From the NCBI RefSeq assembly GCF_023897015.1, contig NZ_JAMHFY010000013.1:1-64000 (forward strand): a stretch of DNA of 64,000 bases, given 5' to 3'. Positions 52,672 through 61,000 of this stretch are shown here, one piece after another. Below the pieces are notes generated by a model. The model made no database searches, had not been told where the DNA came from, and saw only the letters and a list, made by a program, of their open reading frames with translations. Origin of the DNA: Desulfosporosinus nitroreducens. Lineage in GTDB: Bacteria > Bacillota > Desulfitobacteriia > Desulfitobacteriales > Desulfitobacteriaceae. Positions within the stretch are counted from its first letter, which is position 1. Each line of letters begins with the position of its first letter. Both the position numbers and the translations under genes were made by a program.

Positions 52672-54762
52672 ATGAGATACGCAGAGTCAGGATATAACTT
52701 AGAAATTGATCTAGCCACAGGAAACATTGAGAAGGTAGAAACTGACCCGAAATTAATGGAACTTCATTTGGGGGGCCTGGGTACGGACGTCAAGATCCAT
52801 TACGATAGGGTTCCTCCTGAGACTCAAGCATTTGATCCTGAAAATCTACTGATTTTCAGCGCAGGTCTTTTATGTGGCACACCTACTTTCAGCGCGAATC
52901 GTATGCTGGTTACCACTATTTCTCCACAGACGGGGTTACTGTGTTATCCAATGGCAGGGGGATTTTGGGCGTCGGAATTGAAGTATGCCGGTTATGACAA
53001 AGTAATCATGCGCAACAAGTCCCCAAAGCTTGTGTATATCTATATAAACAATGACAAAGTAGAAATACGTGATGCTACTCATTTGAAGGGGAAAGGCGCG
53101 CTTGAAGTTCAAGACCTAATAAGAGAAGAGTTAAATGAGCCGGATGCCCAGGTGTCTGCTATCGGCTTGGCCGGCGAAAATCGTTGTTTCGTGGCTTCCA
53201 TTGAGCAATCCAAGTCGAGTGCCAGCCGGGGCGGCGCCGGCGCCGTTATGGGAGACAAAAACGTTAAGGCGATTGCTGTTCGTGGAACAAAGGATATTTA
53301 CCTTGCTGATGGGCTTGAATTTATGAAGCAGTTGAAGATATTGGCGGATTGGATAGATCACCGCAATCATAATCCCCTTCCGAACAAAAACATAATGACT
53401 ATTCATTGCGGGGTTGGGTCGCCACAGGCGATGAAAGTTATTGATGAGAGCTGGCATACTCAAGGTTTCGCTTGGGGAAATTCGCGCAGACGGAGAAAAA
53501 CCTTCTGGAACGACGCAATCAATAAGCAATGGACGGAGGTTCAAGAAAAAGCAACAAAGCGATTCATAAGTTGCTTTAACTGTCCGCAGCAATGCGGAGC
53601 CTTAATTACCCATGAGGATACGCCAAGATACATGGCGAAATGCTTCTCGAAACTTTCCTATATGTTTGCAGCTGAAATAGACGAACAGGGCTTTAATTGG
53701 AAAATCCTTGAGCCTGCTTTTCAGTATGGGTTTGACTCATTTTCAACCCCGCAAATTTTGGCCATGGGTGTTGAACTTCGTAAAGACGGCATTTTTACTG
53801 ATGAGGATTGGGAAGGATGCCCAAGCGATATAGCAGGGACATTTTTCTGGTTGCTTGACAAAATGGCCCGCCGGGAAGGAAGAGTCGGAGATCTACTGGC
53901 CGACGGCTGTTATGGGGCATGCCAAAGGCTTGGCTTACCAGAAGGGAAGTATGATCATAATAATATTAAGAAACATGAGCAGATGTGTGTCAAACTGGGC
54001 ATGATGGATCCCCTTTATTACCTTATGTATTCTACCAACGAGAAGGTAAGCATTACCCAAATGGAAGGGAATTGGCCCCAGGAGCCTTTTAGAGAAATGG
54101 CGGATAGAGAAGAGTTTGTTAAGGACTGGCCCCATCTTCCGGATGAAAAGTTTAAGAAATATTTCCTGGACTGGGAACCACGCGGAGAATTCGCCAATCC
54201 ATTTTACCCTACTAAAGAAATATCCGCTGAACTTGTGGATTGGATGGAGCTGTTGCACAACATTGATGACGCCCTTGGGATTTGTTGCGGCATGGGATCA
54301 TTTTGCTTGAAGCCTGCCTATCATATCCACAATTACTGCAATTTCATTAATGCAGCCACCGGGCTGAATCTAGATGAAGCCGGACTAAGGAAAATAGTTA
54401 ATCGGAGCCGGAATTTACACCGCGCACTACAAAATCGGAGAGGCCTGAGAAGGAAAGATGAGGCGCCGCCGAAAGACCATTGGAAGCATAGATTTCCAGA
54501 GTACGAATACGAACTCTTATCGTATTATTATAACTTCAAGGGATGGAATATGGACGCGATTCCGACAAGAAAAAGATTAGAGGAATTAGATCTTGGTTAT
54601 GTTGCAGACGATCTTGAGAAGAGAGGGATATTAAAAGACGACCCAGATCTGATTTATGTTCCCAATGATAACGTCTCGAGAGAAGAAAGCTCAATTTATC
54701 TGCAGGACGGTCAGTCGGACTTTTATATTCCCGATGATCACGTCTCGAGAAAAGAGGGATGA
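52672..54762 (+). CDS. Aldehyde:ferredoxin oxidoreductase family protein (tungsten-type)
   Basis: The 696-aa protein has the AOR N-terminal domain with SAGLLCGTPTFSANRM, SASRGGAGAVMGDKNVKA and a middle/C-terminal domain containing the Cys ligands CFNCPQQC (about 303-310) and, near the end, DDALGICCGMG. It should bind a bis-pterin W or Mo and a [4Fe-4S] cluster and oxidise aldehydes to acids, with electrons passing to the ferredoxin encoded next. Its last about 40 residues hold a two-copy repeat of the pattern Y-P-D/N-D/N-x-V-SR, made by a 69-bp tandem duplication, not usual in the family. AAGGGG precedes the ATG. Confidence 0.88.
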   Translation: MRYAESGYNLEIDLATGNIEKVETDPKLMELHLGGLGTDVKIHYDRVPPETQAFDPENLLIFSAGLLCGTPTFSANRMLVTTISPQTGLLCYPMAGGFWASELKYAGYDKVIMRNKSPKLVYIYINNDKVEIRDATHLKGKGALEVQDLIREELNEPDAQVSAIGLAGENRCFVASIEQSKSSASRGGAGAVMGDKNVKAIAVRGTKDIYLADGLEFMKQLKILADWIDHRNHNPLPNKNIMTIHCGVGSPQAMKVIDESWHTQGFAWGNSRRRRKTFWNDAINKQWTEVQEKATKRFISCFNCPQQCGALITHEDTPRYMAKCFSKLSYMFAAEIDEQGFNWKILEPAFQYGFDSFSTPQILAMGVELRKDGIFTDEDWEGCPSDIAGTFFWLLDKMARREGRVGDLLADGCYGACQRLGLPEGKYDHNNIKKHEQMCVKLGMMDPLYYLMYSTNEKVSITQMEGNWPQEPFREMADREEFVKDWPHLPDEKFKKYFLDWEPRGEFANPFYPTKEISAELVDWMELLHNIDDALGICCGMGSFCLKPAYHIHNYCNFINAATGLNLDEAGLRKIVNRSRNLHRALQNRRGLRRKDEAPPKDHWKHRFPEYEYELLSYYYNFKGWNMDAIPTRKRLEELDLGYVADDLEKRGILKDDPDLIYVPNDNVSREESSIYLQDGQSDFYIPDDHVSRKEG

Positions 54763-54768
54763 TAAAAG

Positions 54769-55299
54769 ATGGCCACGATTAAGAAGAAAATAAGAACGAT
54801 CAAGATTAATGCAGATTTGTGCAATGGATGTCGAACCTGTGAGGTAGTCTGCTCCGCTGGTCACGCTACGCCGAGATTCAGCAGCAATAATCCGGCAAGG
54901 GCTCGTATTCATGTGATTACTCACCGACTAGAAAATATATTTCTTCCCGTATTCGCGGGTGAGAATACGCCAGCCCAATGCATGGGCAGGGAAAAGTATG
55001 TGATTGACGGAAAGGAATACGATGAGTGCTCCTTCTGCAAGGCTTCCTGCTCAGCCAGGGGCAGATTCATAGAGCCCGATTCCGGCCTCCCGTTAAGATG
55101 TGATATGTGTGAAGGTGAAGAACAGCCGCTCTGTGTTGAATGGTGCTTAAATAAGGTTCTGACTCTCGAAGAAAGGGAAGAGGAAGTCGAAGAAGAAGTG
55201 AAACTGGGCGAGATGGAGCTCGGATTGCAATCATTAGTGGACAAACATGGCTTAGAAAAGCTGGTGGATACCATCGCCCGAATGTCCCAGAAGAGTTAA
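54769..55299 (+). CDS. 4Fe-4S polyferredoxin, likely AOR electron-transfer partner
   Basis: The 176-aa protein has several cysteine clusters: CNGCRTCEVVC (about 19-29), CSFCKASCSARG (about 87-98) and CDMCEGEEQPLCVEWC (about 112-127). This is the layout of HycB/DmsB-like electron carriers. After them a Glu-rich coiled segment (about 135-150) leads to the C-terminus. It starts six bases after the AOR stop, so it is its natural partner. It has no signal peptide and should be cytoplasmic. Confidence 0.85.
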   Translation: MATIKKKIRTIKINADLCNGCRTCEVVCSAGHATPRFSSNNPARARIHVITHRLENIFLPVFAGENTPAQCMGREKYVIDGKEYDECSFCKASCSARGRFIEPDSGLPLRCDMCEGEEQPLCVEWCLNKVLTLEEREEEVEEEVKLGEMELGLQSLVDKHGLEKLVDTIARMSQKS

Positions 55300-55328
55300 A
55301 ACATTAAGAGGAGACGAAGGAGCGAAAC

Positions 55329-56120
55329 ATGCAAGAAGAGATTGGCATATTAGACATCCAGGGTGTGGCAGCGGACATAGTATGTGATCGTTTTTCGGAC
55401 GAGGGATGGGTCAGGACCAAAGTTTACGTGCCTAGAGAGATGGAGCTGACAATCTGTGTAAATGAGAAGGCCATGGTCACTATCCTGTGCACTGCAGCCA
55501 AGCTGAATTATCTCGTCATCGGATACCTTTACGCAGAGGGAATTATATCAGGCCTCGGCGATGTGGCGAGTATGCGGGTGAGTCTTGAGGAATCGCTGGC
55601 CGATGTGAGGCTGAGCAACCTCGATTATGAATTGCCAACGTGGCGGAAACTTGGATGCAGTGGCAGTTCAGTTTTCAAAACTCAGGGGCAGAAGGTTGAT
55701 TCGGATCTTATATCCACACCAATGGAAGTGCTGTCACTGATGAAGCAGTTGGAAGAGCAGATGGAGCTGTATCCGCTTAGTGGCGGCGTGCACACCTCAG
55801 CTCTGTCTGATACCAAGAACTTGCTGGTAGTGGCTGAGGATATCGGACGGCATAACACCTTGAACAAGATTCAGGGCGAATGTCTGTTGAGGGGTATATC
55901 ACCCAGAGATCGGTTGATGCTGAGCACTGGTCGCATTTCTTCGGAAATGCTGCTCAAGGCGGCAAAGATGCAGGCCCCAATTGTTGTTTCGCGACACGCG
56001 CCGACAAAGAGCGCCATTTTGTTGGCAAGCGATCTAGGTATTGCTCTGGTTGGGCATGCGCGTGGAAGCCGCCTGGTGGTGTATTCCCACCCTGAGCGAC
56101 TTAGCTGCTTATCAAATTAA
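55329..56120 (+). CDS. fdhD: FdhD-like sulfurtransferase
   Basis: The 263-aa protein is an FdhD-family member, which carries sulfur from a cysteine desulfurase to the Mo/W-bis-PGD cofactor. Family regions are YLVIGYLYAEGII, GGVHTSAL, EDIGRHNTLNKIQG, LSTGRISSEML and VSRHAPTKSA. The usual Cys-X2-Cys loop is only half present here: C110 is followed by SGS, so position 113 is Ser. No formate dehydrogenase gene is in the window; the neighbours are AOR and ferredoxin, so it may mature the AOR cofactor. Codons look GC-richer than in the gene that follows. Confidence 0.85.
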   Translation: MQEEIGILDIQGVAADIVCDRFSDEGWVRTKVYVPREMELTICVNEKAMVTILCTAAKLNYLVIGYLYAEGIISGLGDVASMRVSLEESLADVRLSNLDYELPTWRKLGCSGSSVFKTQGQKVDSDLISTPMEVLSLMKQLEEQMELYPLSGGVHTSALSDTKNLLVVAEDIGRHNTLNKIQGECLLRGISPRDRLMLSTGRISSEMLLKAAKMQAPIVVSRHAPTKSAILLASDLGIALVGHARGSRLVVYSHPERLSCLSN

Positions 56121-56162
56121 GTGTGGCTAGCTTATCCCGCCGGTTCCCTCACAGTTCATGAT

Positions 56163-56206
56163 ACTGGTCGAAGCGGTCCATCGCATCGGACCGGACCGCA
56201 ACCAGT
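56163..56206 (+). terminator. Hairpin after fdhD
   Basis: The bipartite stem actggt-gcggtcc/ggaccgc-accagt (13 bp with a small bulge) lies 42 bp after fdhD. It lacks a T-run but probably closes the AOR operon. Confidence 0.5.
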
Positions 56207-56270
56207 TGTCATCTATTAACATTTTCCATCCGGTCTATTTTTAGAAAGAATAAAGAAAGGCGAGGTAATT

Positions 56271-57365
56271 GTGAGAAAACTAACAGAACATGCTAAACAA
56301 TTAAAAAGAATGTATTCTATAGAAGATGGAAGATTGAAGGGAGAAGGCAATTGGGAGAAACTACCCTTCTTTTGGTTCCTCCTATTTTTAACATACAAGT
56401 GCACAAGAAGATGTAACTATTGTTATTCTTTTAATCAAGTTGGTAATGACAATACGATGGAAATGGATGAGAATACCTTCTCAAGGTTATTGGAGTGGAT
56501 TCCAGAAGTCTGGAAAGCTAATAACGTTAAAGTAAACTCCATTGGTTTTCTTGGTGGGGAACCATTATTGAGAACGGATAGAATTAAGAAAGTCATGGAT
56601 TCTGTCTATAAAAATACGGATGGTATGCAAGGATATGTTAATACAAATGCTGATTTAATAGATTCTGTGAATTGGGATGATCTTGAAGCTATCCAATGGA
56701 TGACAACTAATATTACAGATATAGGTATTGGAGAACTAGCGAGAAGAATGAAAATAATTAGTGAAAGATCCAATGTTATTGGTCAAACAATAGTAGCTGT
56801 TTTGGATGATTATAACCTACAGAGAGTTCTTGATATTACTAAATTCGGAATAGTAAATGGATACCGCTTAAGATATAATTCGGATCTATACAGAGGATCG
56901 GATACTGAATATAAGGAAAGATTGTTGAAAAAATATCACAAGCTATGTGATTTATTGGAGAATTTTATTATTAAAGGATACGATGTGAATACTACTTTCT
57001 TATTGGATACTTTAATTCCTTCATGGGATATTGAATCTTCTCCATACCCATGTGGGAAAAGGATTGCTAAGGTATATCCTGATGGAACGATAGGGCCATG
57101 TATTAGAGACCATTCATTAAAGGTTGGAACAATATTTGACGCAAATCCTTTAAGTAAAATACTATGTGACATATTTCATTTTGATCATAGAAAACAAGGC
57201 ATCCCGGATGAATGCAGGACTTGTGAATCTAAAACTGCCTGTCAGGGAGGATGTCCGCATGATAAATTGCTGTTGACCGGTACTAGATCAGGAAAATCTG
57301 TTACTTGTGATATTCATAAAGAAATTATTCCAAGATTAAGATATTTGGATAACTCGAAGAAGTAG
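56271..57365 (+). CDS. Radical SAM/SPASM-domain protein
   Basis: The 364-aa protein has the radical-SAM cysteines C44, C48 and C51 (TYKCTRRCNYCYS), GFLGGEPLLR for SAM binding, and a C-terminal SPASM-type domain with YPCGKRIAKVYPDG, GPCIRDHS and CRTCESKTACQGGC. Such enzymes modify peptides, proteins or cofactors (RiPP maturases, anSME, PqqE). Start is GTG after AGGCGAGG. The gene is strikingly AT-rich beside fdhD, suggesting a different origin. No classical precursor peptide is adjacent; a 29-codon frame at 57395 is the only candidate. The target is unknown. Confidence 0.8.
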   Translation: MRKLTEHAKQLKRMYSIEDGRLKGEGNWEKLPFFWFLLFLTYKCTRRCNYCYSFNQVGNDNTMEMDENTFSRLLEWIPEVWKANNVKVNSIGFLGGEPLLRTDRIKKVMDSVYKNTDGMQGYVNTNADLIDSVNWDDLEAIQWMTTNITDIGIGELARRMKIISERSNVIGQTIVAVLDDYNLQRVLDITKFGIVNGYRLRYNSDLYRGSDTEYKERLLKKYHKLCDLLENFIIKGYDVNTTFLLDTLIPSWDIESSPYPCGKRIAKVYPDGTIGPCIRDHSLKVGTIFDANPLSKILCDIFHFDHRKQGIPDECRTCESKTACQGGCPHDKLLLTGTRSGKSVTCDIHKEIIPRLRYLDNSKK

Positions 57366-57394
57366 TTATTCTATAAAAATATGTGGATATTACT

Positions 57395-57484
57395 ATGGCA
57401 GCAATCATCAATGTTCTTTCACGCAGTTTTCATTTACCACCGGATATGGCGGCCGCCAGTTTATCAGGATTGTTCTATTTTTAA
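57395..57484 (+). CDS. Possible short peptide downstream of radical SAM gene
   Basis: A 29-codon frame starts 30 bp after the radical SAM stop, reading MAAIINVLSRSFHLPPDMAA and ending LFYF. It has no good ribosome-binding site. It is listed because radical SAM/SPASM proteins often act on a short adjacent peptide. It could equally be a chance frame in the 57366-57750 gap. Confidence 0.2.
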   Translation: MAAIINVLSRSFHLPPDMAAASLSGLFYF

Positions 57485-57611
57485 ATGTCTTAGTTCAAAA
57501 AATAGAGGTTCACTAATATTATTCTGCCTGTAAGCAATGGTTGTATGCGCTTAAAATAGAGATTGGAATTATTGAGTCCTCTGCAGACAAGGAGTTTACA
57601 TATGGTATACT

Positions 57612-57660
57612 AATCCTTTGAACAAACTGGAAAACGAGTTTGGTCAAAGGATTTTCTTTG
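57612..57660 (+). terminator. Intrinsic terminator
   Basis: A 17-bp stem with one mismatch (57612-57628 with 57637-57653) has an ATTTTCTTTG tail and precedes the rubredoxin gene. Confidence 0.8.
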
Positions 57661-57750
57661 CAATAGGCATTCTTGCGATAAGGATTATCACTCTTTAATT
57701 GTAATACATACTAATTAATGATAAAATCAAACAAGGGGGTGAGCGGAGAA

Positions 57751-57927
57751 ATGAACGAAGAAAATAAAATGTGGCAATGCCAAATCTCAAGTTGTGGATA
57801 TATCTATAATCCAGATAAAGGGTGTAAGAAAAGTAAAATACCTAAAGATGTTCCTTTTGAGGATTTGCCGGATACTTGGAGATGTCCGTTATGTGGGGCT
57901 GGTAAAAAGATGTTTAAACCTGTGTAA
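57751..57927 (+). CDS. Rubredoxin with CX4C first motif
   Basis: From the ATG at 57751 (GGGGGTGAGCGGAG upstream) the product is 58 aa. The iron ligands are C10 and C15 in [10 protein letters not shown], and C45 and C48 in CPLCGAGK. Ordinary rubredoxins have CX2C at the first site; the CX4C form is known from Desulfovibrio desulfuricans type 2 rubredoxin. An extra Cys25 lies between. It is a small cytoplasmic electron carrier, a possible donor for rubrerythrin or for one of the nearby redox enzymes. Confidence 0.88.
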   Translation: MNEENKMWQCQISSCGYIYNPDKGCKKSKIPKDVPFEDLPDTWRCPLCGAGKKMFKPV

Positions 57928-57988
57928 ATAGATTAAGATTGGTTGGTTTAAGGACAATGCGCTTAAATTAAATGATTTTAATGCTTGC

Positions 57989-58022
57989 AGGTACTCGTTG
58001 TATTAAACGAGTACCTTTTTTG
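57989..58022 (+). terminator. Intrinsic terminator after rubredoxin
   Basis: A perfect 11-bp stem (57989-57999 with 58006-58016-type pairing aggtactcgtt/aacgagtacct) is followed by TTTTTT. Confidence 0.9.
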
Positions 58023-58216
58023 CGTTCGCAGTAATAAGGAATTAAGCTGACAGAACTCTGTATTTCCATCCTCTGGTATAAATGTATAAAAGAAAGTGGA
58101 TTGTAAACCATATATTATTGATTGTGTCAAGTGCAAGCGCAATGCTCTGAGCCTTGTCAGCAGTGATTTGGTATGTATTGGAGCGAAATAAGTTCTTGAA
58201 AGCAGAGGGCGGTAAA

Positions 58217-59308
58217 ATGCAAAACCAAGATTTGCCCAGAGGAATGAATGACAAGCCAGGCCTAATACCCAGGCAAGTGATGCCGGAAAATCTGGAAACC
58301 CCGATAAACAACATCCTGAGTTGGATTACGCCTACCGAAATGTATTACGCTCGGAACCATCTGCCCTATCCGACGATTCAGATGCAATCATGGGCTTTAG
58401 GTCTGGGCGGTGAAGTGGAAAAACCGTTTAGTTTTACTTATGAGGATCTAAAAAAAATGCCTTCGGTTAGCAAATTTGTAACGACGGAATGCTCAGGCAA
58501 TAAACGTGCTTTTATGGAACCGCCAGTCCCTGGAGAACAATGGCGGATCGGCGCAGTAGGCAATGTCAAATGGACAGGGGTGCCCCTAACTTATCTCTTA
58601 GATCAGGCGAAACTTAAGGGGTCAGCCGTAGAGCTTATTTTTACAGGGTCAGATTCCGGCATTCGCCCCGATATGGATACTCCGGTCAACTACGAGCGAA
58701 GCTTGTCGTTAGACAGAACCTTGTTAGCGGAGTGTATTTTGGGTTTGAAAATGAATGGCGAGCCAATACCTCATAAACATGGTTTTCCTCTCAGATTGAT
58801 TGTTCCAGGTTGGTATGGGATGGCTCATGTTAAATGGGTCACGCGTATTACTGCATCATCCATACCCTTCAAGGGGCCGTTTCAAGCAATTGACTATGTC
58901 TACATAACCAATGAAGGTGATTATCATGATGCAGTACCGGTAACTGAAATGAAAGTGAATTCTATTATTACTTGGCCATCTAAAGGGGAAAAGGTTCATT
59001 TAGGTCAACATACCGTCAGGGGGCTTGCTTGGGCGGGAAAAGGGACTATTAATAAAGTAGAAGTAAGTTTAGACAACGGTATGACTTGGAATTCAGCACA
59101 GTTAACAAGCTCGGAACATGAGCAATACACTTGGACTTTATGGGAGTATTTATGGGATATTACCGCTCCAGGCCATTATTCCCTATTGGCCAGAGCTTTT
59201 GACAGCTACGGAAATGTTCAGCCTAAGGCGGCTCCCTGGAATGCCAAAGGGTACGGAAATAATTCGATTCACCAGATTAAGCTTATGGTACCTCAAATCC
59301 TCCATTAG
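58217..59308 (+). CDS. Sulfite-oxidase-like molybdopterin protein
   Basis: From the ATG at 58217 (GAGGGCGG upstream) it is 363 aa. The oxidoreductase molybdopterin domain has FVTTECSGNKR with the Mo-ligand Cys92, GVPLTYLLDQA, and HGFPLRLIVPGWYGMAHVKW; the C-terminal Mo-co dimerisation domain (about 245-360) has VRGLAWAGKGTINKVEVSLD. No Tat signal is seen, so it should be cytoplasmic, unlike many sulfite dehydrogenases. It may oxidise sulfite or reduce a related oxo-compound. No heme or partner subunit is adjacent. Confidence 0.83.
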   Translation: MQNQDLPRGMNDKPGLIPRQVMPENLETPINNILSWITPTEMYYARNHLPYPTIQMQSWALGLGGEVEKPFSFTYEDLKKMPSVSKFVTTECSGNKRAFMEPPVPGEQWRIGAVGNVKWTGVPLTYLLDQAKLKGSAVELIFTGSDSGIRPDMDTPVNYERSLSLDRTLLAECILGLKMNGEPIPHKHGFPLRLIVPGWYGMAHVKWVTRITASSIPFKGPFQAIDYVYITNEGDYHDAVPVTEMKVNSIITWPSKGEKVHLGQHTVRGLAWAGKGTINKVEVSLDNGMTWNSAQLTSSEHEQYTWTLWEYLWDITAPGHYSLLARAFDSYGNVQPKAAPWNAKGYGNNSIHQIKLMVPQILH

Positions 59309-59448
59309 TTACAGGCGGGTTTTTCATGACTATTTTGGCAGGGGATACTCTCTCCAAAAGCAGTCGGCAGAAGCTGGTTGCTCTTGGTTTTAAGAAGTGA
59401 AATAAAATTTAGGAATGAGCAAATTCTATTGTTTTTGGAAAATATTAA

Positions 59449-59469
59449 AGCTCCTGCAATGCAGGAGCT
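59449..59469. terminator. Bidirectional stem
   Basis: The 9-bp stem agctcctgc/gcaggagct with loop aat lies between the convergent sulfite-oxidase-like gene and the DUF1573-type gene, and can serve both. Confidence 0.65.
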
Positions 59470-59505
59470 AAATTACATAAACATATTTACATAAGGGGTA
59501 AAGGC

Positions 59506-59898
59506 TTAAGTCAAATTGAAAATCGTCAGAGTTTGCAACTTTTTGAGTTCTTGGTAAAGGACGTCGCTTAGAGAAATGTCTAGGGCGTTAGCTAAAGCCG
59601 CTATGTAAAACAGTTGTTTTCCCAATTCTGCAGCAATTATGTCTTGGCAGTTATCACAAACGAATCCTTCGAGTTGGCTGTCCAAGAGCTCCTTTAAGTC
59701 AGCGAGGCTTGCATCTGGGGGTATGGGTTTCTTGCGTGCATTCACTGCGTGGCAACCACAACTAGTCACAGATTTGACGACGGCTCGGTTAACACGCGCT
59801 GAAGTTTCTTGTCCTTTGGACAAGATATCCAAAATGCTTTGATGCCGGATCAAGAGGGATTTTACCGTGTCTTGGAATTGGTCAGTGAGTTGCTCCAT
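59506..59898 (-). CDS. DUF1573-type hypothetical protein
   Basis: The 130-aa protein from MEQLTDQFQDTV resembles short DUF1573-like Clostridial proteins found next to carD. It has two Cys pairs, SVTSCGCHAVNA and VCDNCQDIIAAELGKQ, which could bind a metal, and is mainly helical. It is divergent from carD with about 180 bp between. The start was chosen at the first ATG after GAGTGAGG. Function is unknown. Confidence 0.7.
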   Translation of the reverse strand: MEQLTDQFQDTVKSLLIRHQSILDILSKGQETSARVNRAVVKSVTSCGCHAVNARKKPIPPDASLADLKELLDSQLEGFVCDNCQDIIAAELGKQLFYIAALANALDISLSDVLYQELKKLQTLTIFNLT

Positions 59899-60081
59899 GT
59901 GTGCTATCCTCACTCCTTTCTGCCATCTCTATTATACCGAGGTGGCTGGTCAGTTGTCAATTTTCAACAGTAATAAGGCTAAAAAAGGTAAATTGACAGG
60001 CTAAAGACTTGTATGATATAATTTTAAAATTTTGACCCGGGCTACGTTCCTTGCTATAATAATAGATAAGGGGGTGGCCGA

Positions 60082-60564
60082 ATGTTTAAGGTTGGTGACA
60101 AAGTTGTCTATCCGATGCACGGTGCCGGAATTATTGAGTCGATCGAAGAACGGGAAGTTCTTGGAGAAAAAAGCCAATATTATGTCATGCATTTACCAGT
60201 AGGGAATATGAAGTTGTTTATTCCCTTGAACAATGTGGAGAACCTTGGCTTAAGGCAAGTTATTTCTCCCACTATGGTCCAAGACGTATTAGAGGTGCTT
60301 AGGACTAAAGATACGGCAGCTACCTTAGCTTGGAATCGGCGCTATCGGGCAAACTTAGAGAAGATCAAGAGTGGAAACATTTTCGAAGTTGCCAATGTTG
60401 TTCGAAGCCTTGCTCAAAGGGATAATGAAAAAGGACTTTCTACTGGGGAAAAAAAGATGTATGAAAATGCTTGCCAAATTCTTATAAGTGAACTCGTTTT
60501 GACAGAGGGATCTGAAGAAGAAGCTGTCAGACAATGGCTTTCATCTGCTTTGATTTTGGCTTAG
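60082..60564 (+). CDS. carD: CarD-family transcriptional regulator
   Basis: The 160-aa protein has the N-terminal RNA-polymerase-interacting Tudor-like domain (FKVGDKVVYPMHGAGIIESI) and a C-terminal helical DNA-binding part with RRYRANLEKIKSGNIFEVA. CarD binds the RNA polymerase beta subunit and stabilises open promoters, mainly at rRNA and stress genes. AAGGGGGTGGCC precedes the ATG. It heads the carD-yacL-ispD-ispF-gltX order of Firmicutes, here separated from radA by 17 kb. Confidence 0.93.
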   Translation: MFKVGDKVVYPMHGAGIIESIEEREVLGEKSQYYVMHLPVGNMKLFIPLNNVENLGLRQVISPTMVQDVLEVLRTKDTAATLAWNRRYRANLEKIKSGNIFEVANVVRSLAQRDNEKGLSTGEKKMYENACQILISELVLTEGSEEEAVRQWLSSALILA

Positions 60565-60650
60565 ATTTTTTGTTAATTGAATTATTGGCGTCTTATTGAG
60601 GTCATGGCTGAAAAGTATTTCGTTTACTCGAATTATAAATTCGAGGAAAG

Positions 60651-60880
60651 CACCGCTAGACTTAAACAAGGATTTGTTGTAAGATAACTGCCATGACTTA
60701 AACTGGACGTTCAAGAGTTAAGCATCGCCATGAACCCCGTATTAAATCAAATTAGCTTGAACTTAGAGCACCGCCAGGACTCATCAGGGATGGTTGAGAT
60801 TAAAACACCGCCAGGACTCAACCAAGGATGGACGAGATTAGAGCACCGGCATGGCTGGCAAGGTGTCGTATTAGCAAGGG
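60651..60880. repeat. Degenerate tandem repeats, 37-38 bp period
   Basis: The best units, 60769-60802 and 60806-60840, both read caccgccaggactca, then a diverged centre, then ggatgg-gagatta; a third partial unit starts at 60844. Older-looking copies begin near 60651 (caccgctagactta) and 60688. No reading frame is supported, and no Cas genes or unique spacers are present. Related sequence occurs in the glycolate operon leader (20777-20798). It is a decayed tandem or dispersed repeat of unknown role. The rest of 60565-61000 holds no supported gene. Confidence 0.65.
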
Positions 60881-61000
60881 ATCGGAAAATAGATTTATGT
60901 CGAGAAAAAAGGGTTAAATTGCCTTTGGTTGAAAAATAATGAAATCCACAGTATAATTGGAAAGACTTTTAGTCAAAATAGGTTAAAAGGAGGTGAAAAG

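Noticed and set aside
60651-60880. CRISPR array
   Set aside because: The units are contiguous with no unique spacers, diverged, and there are no cas genes.
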